64,000 nucleotides of DNA. Source: DASXKD01 sp963734725. Lineage in GTDB: Bacteria; Actinomycetota; Actinomycetes; Streptosporangiales; Streptosporangiaceae. Shown in pieces: positions 34,887 through 44,140 of the stretch. Every line of letters begins with the position of its first letter. Position 1 is the stretch's first letter. The notes under the pieces are model-generated. The model saw only the letters and a program-made list of their open reading frames with translations. It was not told where the DNA came from and did not search any database. A program made the position numbers and the translations under genes. The stretch lies in NCBI GenBank assembly GCA_963734725.1, contig CAVTIX010000013.1, positions 83,742 to 147,741 of the forward strand, read 5' to 3'.

Positions 34887-36140
34887 TCACCCCGCATAGG
34901 AGGATTCCCAGGATTCGAACGCTTCCAGCGTGGGCCGGATGGCGGCCCCGGCCGGCGCCGCTACCGCGTCCAGGGTCTTCAGGCCGTCGCCCGAGTTGAT
35001 GATCACCGTCTCCGCGCCGGGGTCGAGCACGCCCTCGGCGAGAAGCCGGCGCAGCACGCCGAGGGTCACCCCGGATGCGGTCTCACCGAAGATCCCCTCG
35101 GTCGCGGCGAGCAATCGCATGGCCTCGACCACTTCCGCGTCGCTGACGTCAGCCACCGTCCCGCTGGTGCGGCGGACGACGTCGAGCACGTACGGCCCGT
35201 CGGCGGGATTGCCGATAGCCAGCGACTTGGCGATCGTGGCCGGCTTGACCGGCTGCACCACATCGTGACCGGCGCGGAACGCGGCGGCCACCGGCGAGCA
35301 CCCGGTCGCCTGCGCGCCGAACACCCGGTACCCGGTGTCCTCGACCAGCCCGAGCTCGATGAGCTCGCGAAACGCCTTGTCGATCTTGACGAGCTGCGCG
35401 CCGGACGCGACCGGCACGACGATCTGCCGCGGCAGCCGCCAGCCCAGTTGCTCGGCGATCTCGAAGCCGATGGTCTTTGACCCCTCGGCGTAGTAAGGGC
35501 GCACGTTGACATTGACGAACGCCCAGTCCTCACGGTCGTCGGCAAGCTCGGAGGCAAGCCGGTTCACATCGTCGTAGGTGCCATCGATGGGCACCAAGGT
35601 CCCGCCGTACACGGCGGTCGCGGTGATCTTCTGCGGCTCCAGGTCGGCCGGGATCAGGACGACCGAGCGGATCCCGGCCCGGGCCGCCGCGGCGGCCACC
35701 GCGTTGGCCAGGTTGCCGGTGGACGGGCAGGCGAGCACCTTGTAGCCCATCTCGACAGCGGCAGCCAGGGCGACCGCGACCACACGGTCCTTGAACGAGT
35801 GGGTCGGGTTGCCGCGCTCATCCTTTACCCACAGCGCGCTCATCCCCAGTTCCCTGGCCAGCTGGTCGGCGCGGGTCAGCCTGGTCCAGCCGGGCTCGGT
35901 GCCGGGCGTGGCGAGGATGCCCGCCGGCACCGGGAGCAGGCTGGCGTAACGCCAGATGCTGGCGGGCCCGGCCTCGAAGCTGGCCCGGTTCAGCGGCGGC
36001 AGTTGGTATCCGACCTCCAGCGGCCCGAAACACTCGGCGCAGGCGTGCGAGGCGCCAAGCTCGGCCGTGGCGCCGCATTCGCGGCAGAAGAGATGACTGG
36101 CGAAGCCGAAGCGGGATGGAGTGGTCACTGATGTGGTCAC
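34887..36140 (-). CDS. thrC: Threonine synthase
   Basis: A 417-residue PLP enzyme that converts O-phosphohomoserine to threonine. The N-terminal zinc-ribbon-like part has CRECGATAE and CAECFGPLE; the PLP lysine is in NPTHSFKDRVVAVAL; SGAQLVKIDKAF and the C-terminal GDGLKTLDAV complete the fold. GTG 36140 is the family-length start, a GTG at 36128 is possible. It is immediately preceded by a SAM riboswitch whose closing stem abuts the ribosome site gagggag. Confidence 0.95.
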   Translation of the reverse strand: MTTSVTTPSRFGFASHLFCRECGATAELGASHACAECFGPLEVGYQLPPLNRASFEAGPASIWRYASLLPVPAGILATPGTEPGWTRLTRADQLARELGMSALWVKDERGNPTHSFKDRVVAVALAAAVEMGYKVLACPSTGNLANAVAAAAARAGIRSVVLIPADLEPQKITATAVYGGTLVPIDGTYDDVNRLASELADDREDWAFVNVNVRPYYAEGSKTIGFEIAEQLGWRLPRQIVVPVASGAQLVKIDKAFRELIELGLVEDTGYRVFGAQATGCSPVAAAFRAGHDVVQPVKPATIAKSLAIGNPADGPYVLDVVRRTSGTVADVSDAEVVEAMRLLAATEGIFGETASGVTLGVLRRLLAEGVLDPGAETVIINSGDGLKTLDAVAAPAGAAIRPTLEAFESWESSYAG

Positions 36141-36157
36141 GATGCGGGGCCTTTCTC

Positions 36158-36289
36158 CCTCATCTGTCCCGGCGGCCGATCAGCCGCGGGCCGGACTTGG
36201 CACCTGCCACGGGGCAGGCCTCGCAAGGCGTCACCGTGGTGGTTGCCGGGGCTTCACCGGGCCGTATCCCTCCACCCCTCTGGATGAGC
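36158..36289 (-). promoter_or_regulatory. SAM-I (S-box) riboswitch
   Basis: Read on the minus strand: ctcatccagaggggtggagg, then gatacggcccggtgaagccc, cggcaacc, ggtgccaagtccggccc and a closing gacagatgag. These are the S-box blocks in order: P1 CTCATC/GATGAG, AGAGGGGTGGAGGGA internal loop, GATGAAGCCC-like kink-turn, GGCAACC and GGTGCCAA-TCC. Distance to thrC GTG is 18 bases, and the ribosome site follows P1 directly, suggesting translational control by S-adenosylmethionine. Confidence 0.88.
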
Positions 36290-36391
36290 TTTATGAAGTT
36301 GTGCTCACAACCTTAACTGACGACGGCAAACGAATTCATGGCCGCCGACCCCACCGGGGGCGCCGGGGTCAGATGCCCTAACCTCACCTCC

Positions 36392-37995
36392 ATGAGCGCC
36401 GAACCACCGGGCCGGGTACTGATCGCGTCCAACCGCGGGCCGGTGTCATTCAGCCTGGGCGACGACGGGAAGCTGACCAGCCGCCGCGGCGGAGGCGGGG
36501 TGGTGGCGGGGCTGTCGGCGGTCGCGGGCCGGGCCGAGGTGCTCTGGGTCTGCGCCGCGCTGAACGACGCCGACCGGGCGGCCGCGCGCGCCGCGCCGGA
36601 CGGGCGGCTGGATGTGTCCCTGTCCGCTGATGGCGCCGGACCCGGGGGACCGGAATCCGGCGCGGGGCTGCGCGGAGCGGGCTCTGCGGCGGCGCCAGGG
36701 GGACCGGAATCCGGCGCAGGGCCGGGCGCGCCGGAGTCGATGGTGCGGATGCTCGACATCCCGGCCCCGGTGTTCGATCGGGCGTACAACGGGGTGGCCA
36801 ACTCCACCCTCTGGTTCATCCACCACATGCTCTTCGATACGCCGAACCGGCCGCTGTTCGGGCTCGCGTTCCGCCGGGAGTGGGAGTCGTTCCGCGCCTA
36901 CAACGCCGCGTTCGCCGATGCGCTCGCCGAGGGCGCCGGGCCTGGCGCCGGGCCGGGCTGGCCGCCGCGGGGGCGGCTACCCGGGCCATGGTGCAGGACT
37001 ACCACCTGACCCTGGTCCCCCGGATGCTCGCGGAACGGCGCCCCGACCTGGCGATCGCGCATTTCTCGCACACTCCGTGGGCGCCGCCGGAGTACTTCGC
37101 GCTGCTGCCCGACGACGTGGCGCGTGAGGTGCTGGAGGGCATCCTCGGCGCGGATCACGCGGGCTTCCACGCGCACCGGTGGGCGGATGCGTTTCTCGAC
37201 TGCTGTGAGGCTGTGCTCGACGCCGAGGTGGACCGGGTGACGCGCACCGTCCGGCACGCCGGTCACACCACCACCGTGGGCGTGCATGCGCTGGGGGTAG
37301 ACGCGCCGCAGCTACGGGCCCGGGCCGCGGCCGACGACGTGCAGGCCCACGTCGCCGCGCTCACCGGGGTGGCCGGTGGCCGGAAGCTAATTGTCCGGAT
37401 CGACCGCACCGAGCTGTCCAAGAACATCGTCCGTGGCCTGGCCGCCTACCGCGAGTTGTTGATCACCCGGCCACAGTGGCGCGGGCGGGTCGTCCACCTG
37501 GCGTTCGCCTACCCCTCCCGCCACGACCTGCCCGAGTACCGCGAGTACACGGCCAGCGTGCAGCGGATGGCGCGGGAGATCGTGGATGAGTTCGGCACCG
37601 AGGACTGGGATCCGCTGGTGTTGCAGGTCAACGACGACTACCCGCGCTCGCTCGCCGCGTACCGGCTGGCCGACGTGTTGCTGGTCAACCCGGTCAGGGA
37701 CGGCATGAACCTGGTTGCCAAGGAGGCGCCCCTGCTGTCCGAACGCGACTGCGCAGTCGTCTTGTCCCGGGAGGCCGGCGCGGCCGCGGAGTTGGCCGAG
37801 GGCGCCTTGCTGGTGAACCCGTACGACGTCTCCGCCACGGCACAGGCCCTGCACGAGGCGCTGTCTATGACCGCTGCAGAACGAAGGCGACGTGCGGCCC
37901 TGCTTGCCCAGGCGAGCGCGTCCTGCCCGCCGGATCAGTGGCTGGCTGCGCAGCTCAGCGCGCTGGGGACGGCTCCACGGCGTCAGCCAGCCTGA
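36392..37995 (+). CDS. otsA: Trehalose-6-phosphate synthase, split by a frameshift
   Basis: Family GT20 enzyme making trehalose 6-phosphate from UDP-/GDP-glucose and glucose 6-phosphate. From ATG 36392: VLIASNRGPVSF, RGGGGVVAGL, FIHHMLFDTPNRP and FRAYNAAFADALAEGAGP. Near 36940-36975 the frame must shift by one base to continue with MVQDYHLTLVPRML, HFSHTPWAPPEYF, VRIDRTELSKNIVRGL, LADVLLVNPVRDGMNLVAKE, ending at 37995. Unshifted, translation stops at 37009. A short GGPESGAG repeat is inserted near residues 90-110. Divergent from thrC; convergent with and overlapping otsB by 41 bases. Confidence 0.85.
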
Positions 37996-38983
37996 CCAGC
38001 AGGGCGGTGATCCCCGCCGGACCGTTGACCACCAGGTCGGCATGAGCGGCCAGCGCGGTGACCTCGCCCGAGGCGCTGCACACCGCGACGCCCGCGCGCC
38101 CGGTGTCGCGCAGCGCGTGGACCGCCTCGAAGGCCGGGATGTCGCCGAGGTCGTCCCCGGCGAACAGGACGGCAGCGGGATCTCGCTCGTCGGCCAGGGT
38201 GGTGATCGCGGTGCCCTTGTCCACGCCGCGCGCCCGCAGCTCGATGACCAGCCGGCCGGGTTTGCAGTCCAGCCCGGCCTGGTCGGCGAAATCCCCCAGC
38301 GGGCCGGTCAGCAGCGCCAGCGCCGCCTCGGGGTCGGGGGTCCGGCGGGTGTGCACGACCAGCGAGTGGCTCTTGTCTTCGACCCAGGTGCCGTCGGGCG
38401 CGCCGGCCTCGGCGAGGGCGCCGGGGAGCCCCTCGCGGGCCCGCGCGATCTCGGGCGGCGGTGGGGGCGAGGTCAGCTCGCCGTCCTCCCAGCGCTCCCA
38501 GCCGTGGTGACCGATGACGATCAGCCCGGGGATGCCGGCGAATCCGCCCAGTTCCACGGCGACGGAAGCCGGGCGGCCGGTGACGATGGCCAGGGCGCCG
38601 ACGGCGGTGGCGAGCCGCTGCAGGGCCGGCAGCGCTCCAGGCTGCGGGCGGGCCGCGGACGGCTCGCTGACGATCGGCGCGAGCGTGCCGTCGAAGTCCA
38701 GGGCGATCAGCGCGCGGCCAGGGTTTCCGGCGATGGCGGCCAGCGCAGCCGCGCCTTCCGGGGTGACGTCCCCGGCGATCCCGGCCACGAGGTCCGTTCC
38801 CCTGAGGCCCGTTCCCGTGGGACCCGTGCCCGCCGGGCTGGCGCTCCCGGGGTCCGTGCCCTGGGGGTCCGCGCCCGCCGGGTCGGCGCCCTCGGAGTCC
38901 GCGCCCGCCTCGTCGGCGCCCTCGCGGTCCGCGTTTCCGTGGTTCGCGCCGGCAGCGGGACCCCTCGGCAGCGGGCGCGTCAC
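37955..38983 (-). CDS. otsB: Trehalose-phosphatase with repeat-rich N-terminus
   Basis: HAD-family phosphatase that dephosphorylates trehalose 6-phosphate. The catalytic motif is LIALDFDGTLAPIV, motif II VTGRPAS, and motif III VLFAGDDLGDIPAFEAV; VIGHHGWERWEDGELT is also OtsB-specific. The first ~60 residues are a repetitive GAD/GTD-rich extension (GADSEGADPAGADPQGTDPG) absent from typical OtsB. GTG start at 38983. Its 3' end overlaps the end of otsA on the opposite strand. Confidence 0.9.
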   Translation of the reverse strand: MTRPLPRGPAAGANHGNADREGADEAGADSEGADPAGADPQGTDPGSASPAGTGPTGTGLRGTDLVAGIAGDVTPEGAAALAAIAGNPGRALIALDFDGTLAPIVSEPSAARPQPGALPALQRLATAVGALAIVTGRPASVAVELGGFAGIPGLIVIGHHGWERWEDGELTSPPPPPEIARAREGLPGALAEAGAPDGTWVEDKSHSLVVHTRRTPDPEAALALLTGPLGDFADQAGLDCKPGRLVIELRARGVDKGTAITTLADERDPAAVLFAGDDLGDIPAFEAVHALRDTGRAGVAVCSASGEVTALAAHADLVVNGPAGITALLVRLADAVEPSPAR

Positions 38984-38999
38984 GCCGGCAGCGCGCGCG

Positions 39000-39275
39000 T
39001 CACGCGGCGCCGCCCTCCCCTCGCCGCTCGGCCCGCGCTGAACGGATCCGCTCGCGGCGGGCGCGCTGGCGGCGAAGCCTCTTGACCAAGACCGGGTCCG
39101 CGGCCATCGCTTCCGGCCGGTCGATCAGCTCGTTGAGCATCTGGTAGTAGCGGGTGGCCGAAAGGCCGAGCTGGTCTGAGATCGCCTGTTCCTTGGCGCC
39201 CGGCTGCCGCCACCAGTGCCGCTCGAAGGCGAGAACCCGGGTCTCGCGCTCGGACAGTGGCGCCACCTGCCTCAC
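39000..39275 (-). CDS. DUF3263 helix-turn-helix protein
   Basis: A 91-residue protein from GTG 39275, supported by ggaggagc just upstream. VAPLSERETRVLAFERHWWRQPGAKEQAI and LSATRYYQMLNELIDRPEAM, VLVKRLRRQRA match DUF3263, a small DNA-binding-like family in actinobacteria. It is 16 bases upstream of otsB on the same strand, so probably cotranscribed. Function not known. Confidence 0.85.
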   Translation of the reverse strand: MRQVAPLSERETRVLAFERHWWRQPGAKEQAISDQLGLSATRYYQMLNELIDRPEAMAADPVLVKRLRRQRARRERIRSARAERRGEGGAA

Positions 39276-39458
39276 GCTCCTCCCGCGTTCCGACTCCCCG
39301 CCGGCCCGAATCCCCGCCGGCCGAATCCCCGCCCCGCCCTGATTCCGCCCGGCCCTCCATGGTAGGCAGTACCCCCGTCCTTCCGACAGCGGGCGGGCAG
39401 GGTTCTGCGACACGGCAGGTCTTCCCGCGATGGGCAGCACGACGTACGCTCACCGTTC

Positions 39459-40277
39459 GTGACCACCTTCGACTGCCTGACGTTCATCACCGACTACGGG
39501 CTCGACGACGGATTTGTCGCCGCCTGCCACGGAGTCGCGGCCCGGATCGCGCCCGCAGCGCGGATCATCGACATCACCCACCTGGTGCCCCCGGGCGACG
39601 TGCGCCGCGGCGCTGCCGTGCTCGCGCAGACCATGCCCTACCTGCCACCTGCGGTGCACGTGGCGGTGGTCGACCCGGGCGTGGGCACGACGCGCCGCGG
39701 GATCGCGGTGCAGGCAGGCGAGGCGATCCTGGTCGGTCCGGACAACGGCCTGCTGTCATGGGCGGCCGCAGCGCTAGGTGGGGTACGCCGCGCGTTCCAG
39801 CTCACCAACGGCGAGCTCTGGCTGCACCCCGTGTCCCAGACGTTCCACGGCCGGGACATCTTCGTCCCGGTCGCGGCTCATCTGGCGGCCGGCGCGGACC
39901 TGTTTTCGGTGGGCACCGAACTGGATACTGGCGATCTGGTAACCCTGCCCGCGCCGACCAGCCGGGTGCACGACCGTGAGGCCGAGGGCGAGGTGATGTC
40001 CGTGGACCGGTTCGGCAACGTGCAGTTGTCCATCGCCGCCTCCGACGCCGACCGGATCGGGATCGGTTTCGGCTCGCAGCTCGTGGTGCGCTGCGGCCGC
40101 CGCCAGCTCACCGTGCCCTACCTGGAGACTTTCGCCGCCGTGGCGCCGGGCGAACTGGTCGCGTTCACCGATAGCGCGGGCCTGATTTCGCTGGCAGTCA
40201 ATGCCGGAGACGCGGCGCAGCAGCTTGGCCTGCCGCCCGGCGCGCACGTACGGCTGGCGGCTGCGCCGCCGGGATAG
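39459..40277 (+). CDS. SAM hydrolase (SAM hydroxide adenosyltransferase, DUF62)
   Basis: A 272-residue protein from GTG 39459. The family shared with fluorinase/chlorinase shows FITDYGLDDGFVAACHGV, IIDITHLVPPGDVRRGA, VHVAVVDPGVGTTRRGIA, GPDNGLLSWA and SVDRFGNVQLSI. Without a halide-specific loop it is predicted to use water or hydroxide to split S-adenosylmethionine into adenosine and methionine. Role in the cell is unclear. Divergent from the DUF3263/otsB pair. Confidence 0.88.
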   Translation: MTTFDCLTFITDYGLDDGFVAACHGVAARIAPAARIIDITHLVPPGDVRRGAAVLAQTMPYLPPAVHVAVVDPGVGTTRRGIAVQAGEAILVGPDNGLLSWAAAALGGVRRAFQLTNGELWLHPVSQTFHGRDIFVPVAAHLAAGADLFSVGTELDTGDLVTLPAPTSRVHDREAEGEVMSVDRFGNVQLSIAASDADRIGIGFGSQLVVRCGRRQLTVPYLETFAAVAPGELVAFTDSAGLISLAVNAGDAAQQLGLPPGAHVRLAAAPPG

Positions 40278-40444
40278 CCAGCACCCCGGATCCCAGGAAT
40301 GACCGGCGCCAGACCAACCCTGGCCCGGCTTCCCTCCGCACCGGGGTAAGCCTGTGGGCCCGAGCTGATCACCTTCCGAACGCCATGCCCCGAAGCGGCG
40401 AACATGACAGAATGCGCAAGGTGCACCCGCGGAGGAGGACCTTA

Positions 40445-43400
40445 GTGCCGCACGGTCTCCCCCATCGTGCCCGGACCGGTGTAGCCGCGGGCCTCACCCT
40501 GGCATTTTTGGTGCTGGCCGCCGCACCGGCGCGGGCCGATCAGACCCGCCACAGTGAATGGTGGCTGCGCGCCCTTCATGTCACGACCACCTGGGACACC
40601 ACGCGCGGATCCGGCGTCACCGTCGCGGTGCTCGATACCGGGGTCAACCCGGCTCAACCCGACCTGAACCGCTCGGTCACCACCGGCCCGGATTACACGA
40701 ACTCGGGGCGCACCATAGGCGGGCCGTTCTGGGGAATTGACGGCACCGAAATAGCCAGCCTTATCGCCGGTCACGGGCACGGCGCCAAGCAGGCCAACGG
40801 GATCATCGGAATCGCGCCATCGGCCAAGATCCTCTCCGTTCGGGTGACGCTGGAAAGCAACGACCCGCAACTCGCCAACCAGACCATTGCTGGTGCCTTG
40901 CCGAGCGCCATTGCGCGCGGAATCACGTGGGCGGTCCGGCATGACGCAACCGTCATCGATCTGCCGCTCGACCCGGTGACCAGCGCGGGGGCGCTGGGCG
41001 CCGGTGGCAGTGCCGCCGAGAAGGCGGCCGTCGCGTACGCGCTGTCTAAGCACGTGGTGCTCGTCGCGCCGGCCGGCGACGAGGGCGCGGGCACCAACGC
41101 GGTGAACTACCCCGCCGCCTACCACGGTGTCATCGCTGTGGGCGCGTTCGACCAGCGCTTCGTCAAGGCGCCGTTTAGCATCCGCCGTCCGTACGTCACG
41201 GTGACCGCGGCCGGGGCCGGCGTGACCGTGGCCAACCCGCCCAGCCTCTCGGCCACCGCCACGGCCAGGGCCTACACCCAGCTCAACAGCACCAGCGCGG
41301 CGAGCGCGATGGTCGCGGGCATCGTGGCGCTCATCCGCGCCCAGTTCCCCGGCCTGACCCCGGCCCAGGTCACGCGGGCGCTCGCCACCGGCACCGTGTT
41401 CCGGCACGGCGGGCGGCGCGATGGCTCCGGTTTCGGCAGCGTCGATGCGGCCAAGGCGCTCATCAAGGCGGCAGGCATCGCGGAGGCCGCGCCCAGCACG
41501 GCGGCCTCCGGCGCGGCCCAGTCGCCGCCCTCGCGCCCGGCGACGCACAGCAGTCCGATCCACCGGAACATCAGCAGCAAGCTGGTCATGGATGCGGCCA
41601 TCGCGGGCGTGGTCTTCCTGCTCCTGCTGGGGTTGATCTTCGCGGTCCGGGCGTGGCGGCGGCGGCATGCCCGGTCGGCCCGGCTCGCCGAGGTGCGCGC
41701 GGCGACCCAGGTCCCGGCGCGCAAGCCGGGAACGGCTAAGAAAGGCCCAGCTAAGAAAGGTCCAGTGAAGAAGGGCCCAGCTAAGAAAGGCCCGGCTAAG
41801 AAGGGCAAAGCCAAGAAGGGCACGGTGAAGAAGGGCGCCCCGATCGCGCCGCGGGCCCCAGCAGTCGTCGGCGGCCAGGCGCCCGATGCCGAGGCCGCGC
41901 CCGAGCTCCAGCCGACCGGGTTCATCCCGGCGCCGCTCAGCCCGGCCATCCCGAGATCCGCCTCGCCTGCCTTCGGTGGATCCGCCTCGCCTGCCTTCGG
42001 TGGATCCGCCTCGCCTGCCTTCGGCGGATCCGCCTCGACCGGCTTCACCGGATCCTCGGGCTTTGGCGGCTCGTCCTCGCCAGGCTTCACCGGATCGTCC
42101 GGCTTCACCGGCTCGGCAATGTCCGGGTCCGCCGGATCGGCGTCCTCGGGCTTCGCTGGCTCGGCATCCTCGGGCTTTGCCGGATCGGCAATGTCCGGGT
42201 TTGCCGGGTCAGCATCCTCGGGCTTCACCGGCTCGGCGTCGTCCGGGTTCGCCGCCCCGCCGACGCCGGCTACCGGGCCGGGCGCGTCCGCTAGTTTCGG
42301 CGACCCCGGGGGGCCCGGCTCGCTGGACGTGCCGCCGGCCGACGCGGCCGCACCCGCCGAGCTTGCCGCGCCCGTGGATCCCGCCTCGTCCGCCAGCCAG
42401 GAGTTGACCGCTACAACGAGGGCGAACGAGCCACCGTGGGCACCGATCCCGTCCGAACCCCGTGGCCTGGCCAAGGACGCAGCTGACGCGGCCATCCCGG
42501 ACCGTGCGTTCCCGGCCGCTTTCGACGCGGCGGGCAGCGGGACACCGGCCGCTCTCGGCGGCGGTGGCGAGAATCCGACGGGCATCCGCCGTCCGCCCAC
42601 CGCAGCACACCGGCCAGCACCCGCGCGGATCGCGCAGGTATCCGGCCGACCGCCATGGGAACCCGCGCCGCGGCCGGACAGCGAACTGCCATGGGCCCAG
42701 GCGCCAGTTCCGCCCCGAGGCGGAACTGGGTCGCTGCCCAAGCCCGAGCAGACACGCCCGGCATTGCCGTCCTGGGACGCGCTAGCCGAGGACGTTTGGC
42801 CGGGCGGGCCCCAGGGCACGGCGCTGCATCCACCGGTCTCGTCACCGGCAGACCGGAACCTTGGCGGCCCAGCCGCCCGGGGCAGCACTGCGGGTGCTCC
42901 GGCGGTGGGAGCCAGGCCCCCCGGTCAGCCAGTACCTGCCGCCGGCTTGGCGCCGCACCAGCCCGACTCCCCGGTCCCGCCCCAGCCCGACTCCCCGGTC
43001 CCGCCCCAGCCCGACTCCCCGGTCCCGCCCCAGCCCGACTCCCCGGAGCGAGCGCGGCCGGCCGAAGAACGCCCAGGCCACAAACGGAGCCTGGATGATG
43101 TGCTGAGGCCCTACCGCGCGGCCCAGTCCGATCCAGCGCCAGCCGCCGACAGCACCAGCCAGCCGGGGGCCGGTTCCGGGTTCTCCCCGGCCAGCGCCCT
43201 GGCCAGCACCGCAGCCAGCCCATCAGACAGCACCGCAGCCAGCCCATCAGACAGTACCGCGGCCAGCCCGCCCACCGGCGCGGCAGCCAGCATGCCAGAC
43301 AGCGCCGCGGCTAACCCGTCCGCTGACGCCTCGGCGAGCGAACCGGCCGTTCCCCTGCCCCGGCGGCTGAGCACCCCGCCGCTCCGGCCGCCTAACCCCT

Positions 43401-44119
43401 TCTCGCCTAGCCAGCCAGGCACGGGTTCCAGCCCCCTTCGCAGAACCGGCCAGCCACCATTCCCACCGGCCCCCAGACCCGCTACCGGACCAGGAGCGGT
43501 CGGGCCCCGGCGGCCCAGCGCCGGGGCGGGACCGTTCTCTTCGGCCAGGAAACCGACCACTGGCGCCCCGGCCAGCGGCGCCCCGGCCACCGATGCCCAG
43601 GCCCCTGGCGCATCGCCCGCCGATGACCCGGCGGCCGAACCCGGGCTACCCGACATAGGCAAAACCCAGCCCGGGGGACCGCGCATGATGGGCGGCCCCG
43701 CCTCTGCGGTCGGCCCGGCCGGGTCGGGCACCGCGTTCCCCCAGGCGCCCCGGCCGAGCGCGGGCGGCTCGCGACCGGCCAGCGGTGTCCCGCCCTGGGA
43801 GATCACCGATTCGTTCCTTGCCGTCCCGCCAGCGTCTGCCGAGACGGCGCAAGCCGACCCCGAGCCGAAGACGGCGGGGCCGCTCGGCGGGCTGCCCGGT
43901 GCGGGCGCCGCGGGAGCTGGCGACAGCACGGAGACCATGCCCGCCGTTGACCCCGCCGCGGGGCCCAGATCATTCCCCCGGGCCGAGCCGGGCGACCGCA
44001 ATGAGAACTTCCCGTCATCGCGGCGGCGCCCCGACGACGACGCGTTCCGGCTGTTCCCGCCGGTGCGCCGCAGCGGCGACCAGCCGCCTGCTCCCCCGGC
44101 CACCAAAGACCAGGACTAA
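40445..44119 (+). CDS. Membrane-anchored S8 subtilase-like protein, probably inactive, with giant repeat tail
   Basis: A mycosin-like secreted protein of 1,224 residues from GTG 40445, chosen because ggaggagg lies seven bases upstream. A signal peptide (ending APARA) precedes a subtilisin fold. Asp64 is present in VAVLDTGV and Ser284 in NSTSAASAMVAG, but the usual catalytic His is Asp99 (WGIDGTEIASLIAG) and the oxyanion Asn is Asp212 (APAGDEG). After a membrane helix (~385-403) come a Lys-rich KKGPA repeat, SASPAFGG/SGFTG repeats (~500-620), PDSPVPPQ repeats and SDSTAASP repeats, with ~800 cytoplasmic residues. No ESX genes adjoin it. Confidence 0.85.
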   Translation: MPHGLPHRARTGVAAGLTLAFLVLAAAPARADQTRHSEWWLRALHVTTTWDTTRGSGVTVAVLDTGVNPAQPDLNRSVTTGPDYTNSGRTIGGPFWGIDGTEIASLIAGHGHGAKQANGIIGIAPSAKILSVRVTLESNDPQLANQTIAGALPSAIARGITWAVRHDATVIDLPLDPVTSAGALGAGGSAAEKAAVAYALSKHVVLVAPAGDEGAGTNAVNYPAAYHGVIAVGAFDQRFVKAPFSIRRPYVTVTAAGAGVTVANPPSLSATATARAYTQLNSTSAASAMVAGIVALIRAQFPGLTPAQVTRALATGTVFRHGGRRDGSGFGSVDAAKALIKAAGIAEAAPSTAASGAAQSPPSRPATHSSPIHRNISSKLVMDAAIAGVVFLLLLGLIFAVRAWRRRHARSARLAEVRAATQVPARKPGTAKKGPAKKGPVKKGPAKKGPAKKGKAKKGTVKKGAPIAPRAPAVVGGQAPDAEAAPELQPTGFIPAPLSPAIPRSASPAFGGSASPAFGGSASPAFGGSASTGFTGSSGFGGSSSPGFTGSSGFTGSAMSGSAGSASSGFAGSASSGFAGSAMSGFAGSASSGFTGSASSGFAAPPTPATGPGASASFGDPGGPGSLDVPPADAAAPAELAAPVDPASSASQELTATTRANEPPWAPIPSEPRGLAKDAADAAIPDRAFPAAFDAAGSGTPAALGGGGENPTGIRRPPTAAHRPAPARIAQVSGRPPWEPAPRPDSELPWAQAPVPPRGGTGSLPKPEQTRPALPSWDALAEDVWPGGPQGTALHPPVSSPADRNLGGPAARGSTAGAPAVGARPPGQPVPAAGLAPHQPDSPVPPQPDSPVPPQPDSPVPPQPDSPERARPAEERPGHKRSLDDVLRPYRAAQSDPAPAADSTSQPGAGSGFSPASALASTAASPSDSTAASPSDSTAASPPTGAAASMPDSAAANPSADASASEPAVPLPRRLSTPPLRPPNPFSPSQPGTGSSPLRRTGQPPFPPAPRPATGPGAVGPRRPSAGAGPFSSARKPTTGAPASGAPATDAQAPGASPADDPAAEPGLPDIGKTQPGGPRMMGGPASAVGPAGSGTAFPQAPRPSAGGSRPASGVPPWEITDSFLAVPPASAETAQADPEPKTAGPLGGLPGAGAAGAGDSTETMPAVDPAAGPRSFPRAEPGDRNENFPSSRRRPDDDAFRLFPPVRRSGDQPPAPPATKDQD
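41740..42262 (+). repeat. Lys-rich and Gly/Ser-rich coding repeats in the subtilase tail
   Basis: First a six- to seven-fold aagaaaggcccagct-like unit encoding KKGPA (about 41740-41840), then about a dozen 24-30 bp units encoding SASPAFGG, SGFTGS and SASSGFAG (about 41960-42262). Further PDSPVPPQ units (four, 24 bp) lie at about 42961-43045 and SDSTAASP units (three, 24 bp) at about 43215-43270. Confidence 0.85.
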
Positions 44120-44140
44120 CCGGGCCCTGCCGGGCTCGGC

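Noticed and set aside
34900..34930. tRNA-like ggattcgaacgcttcc string
   Set aside because: It lies within the 3' end of thrC and has no arms that would form a tRNA.
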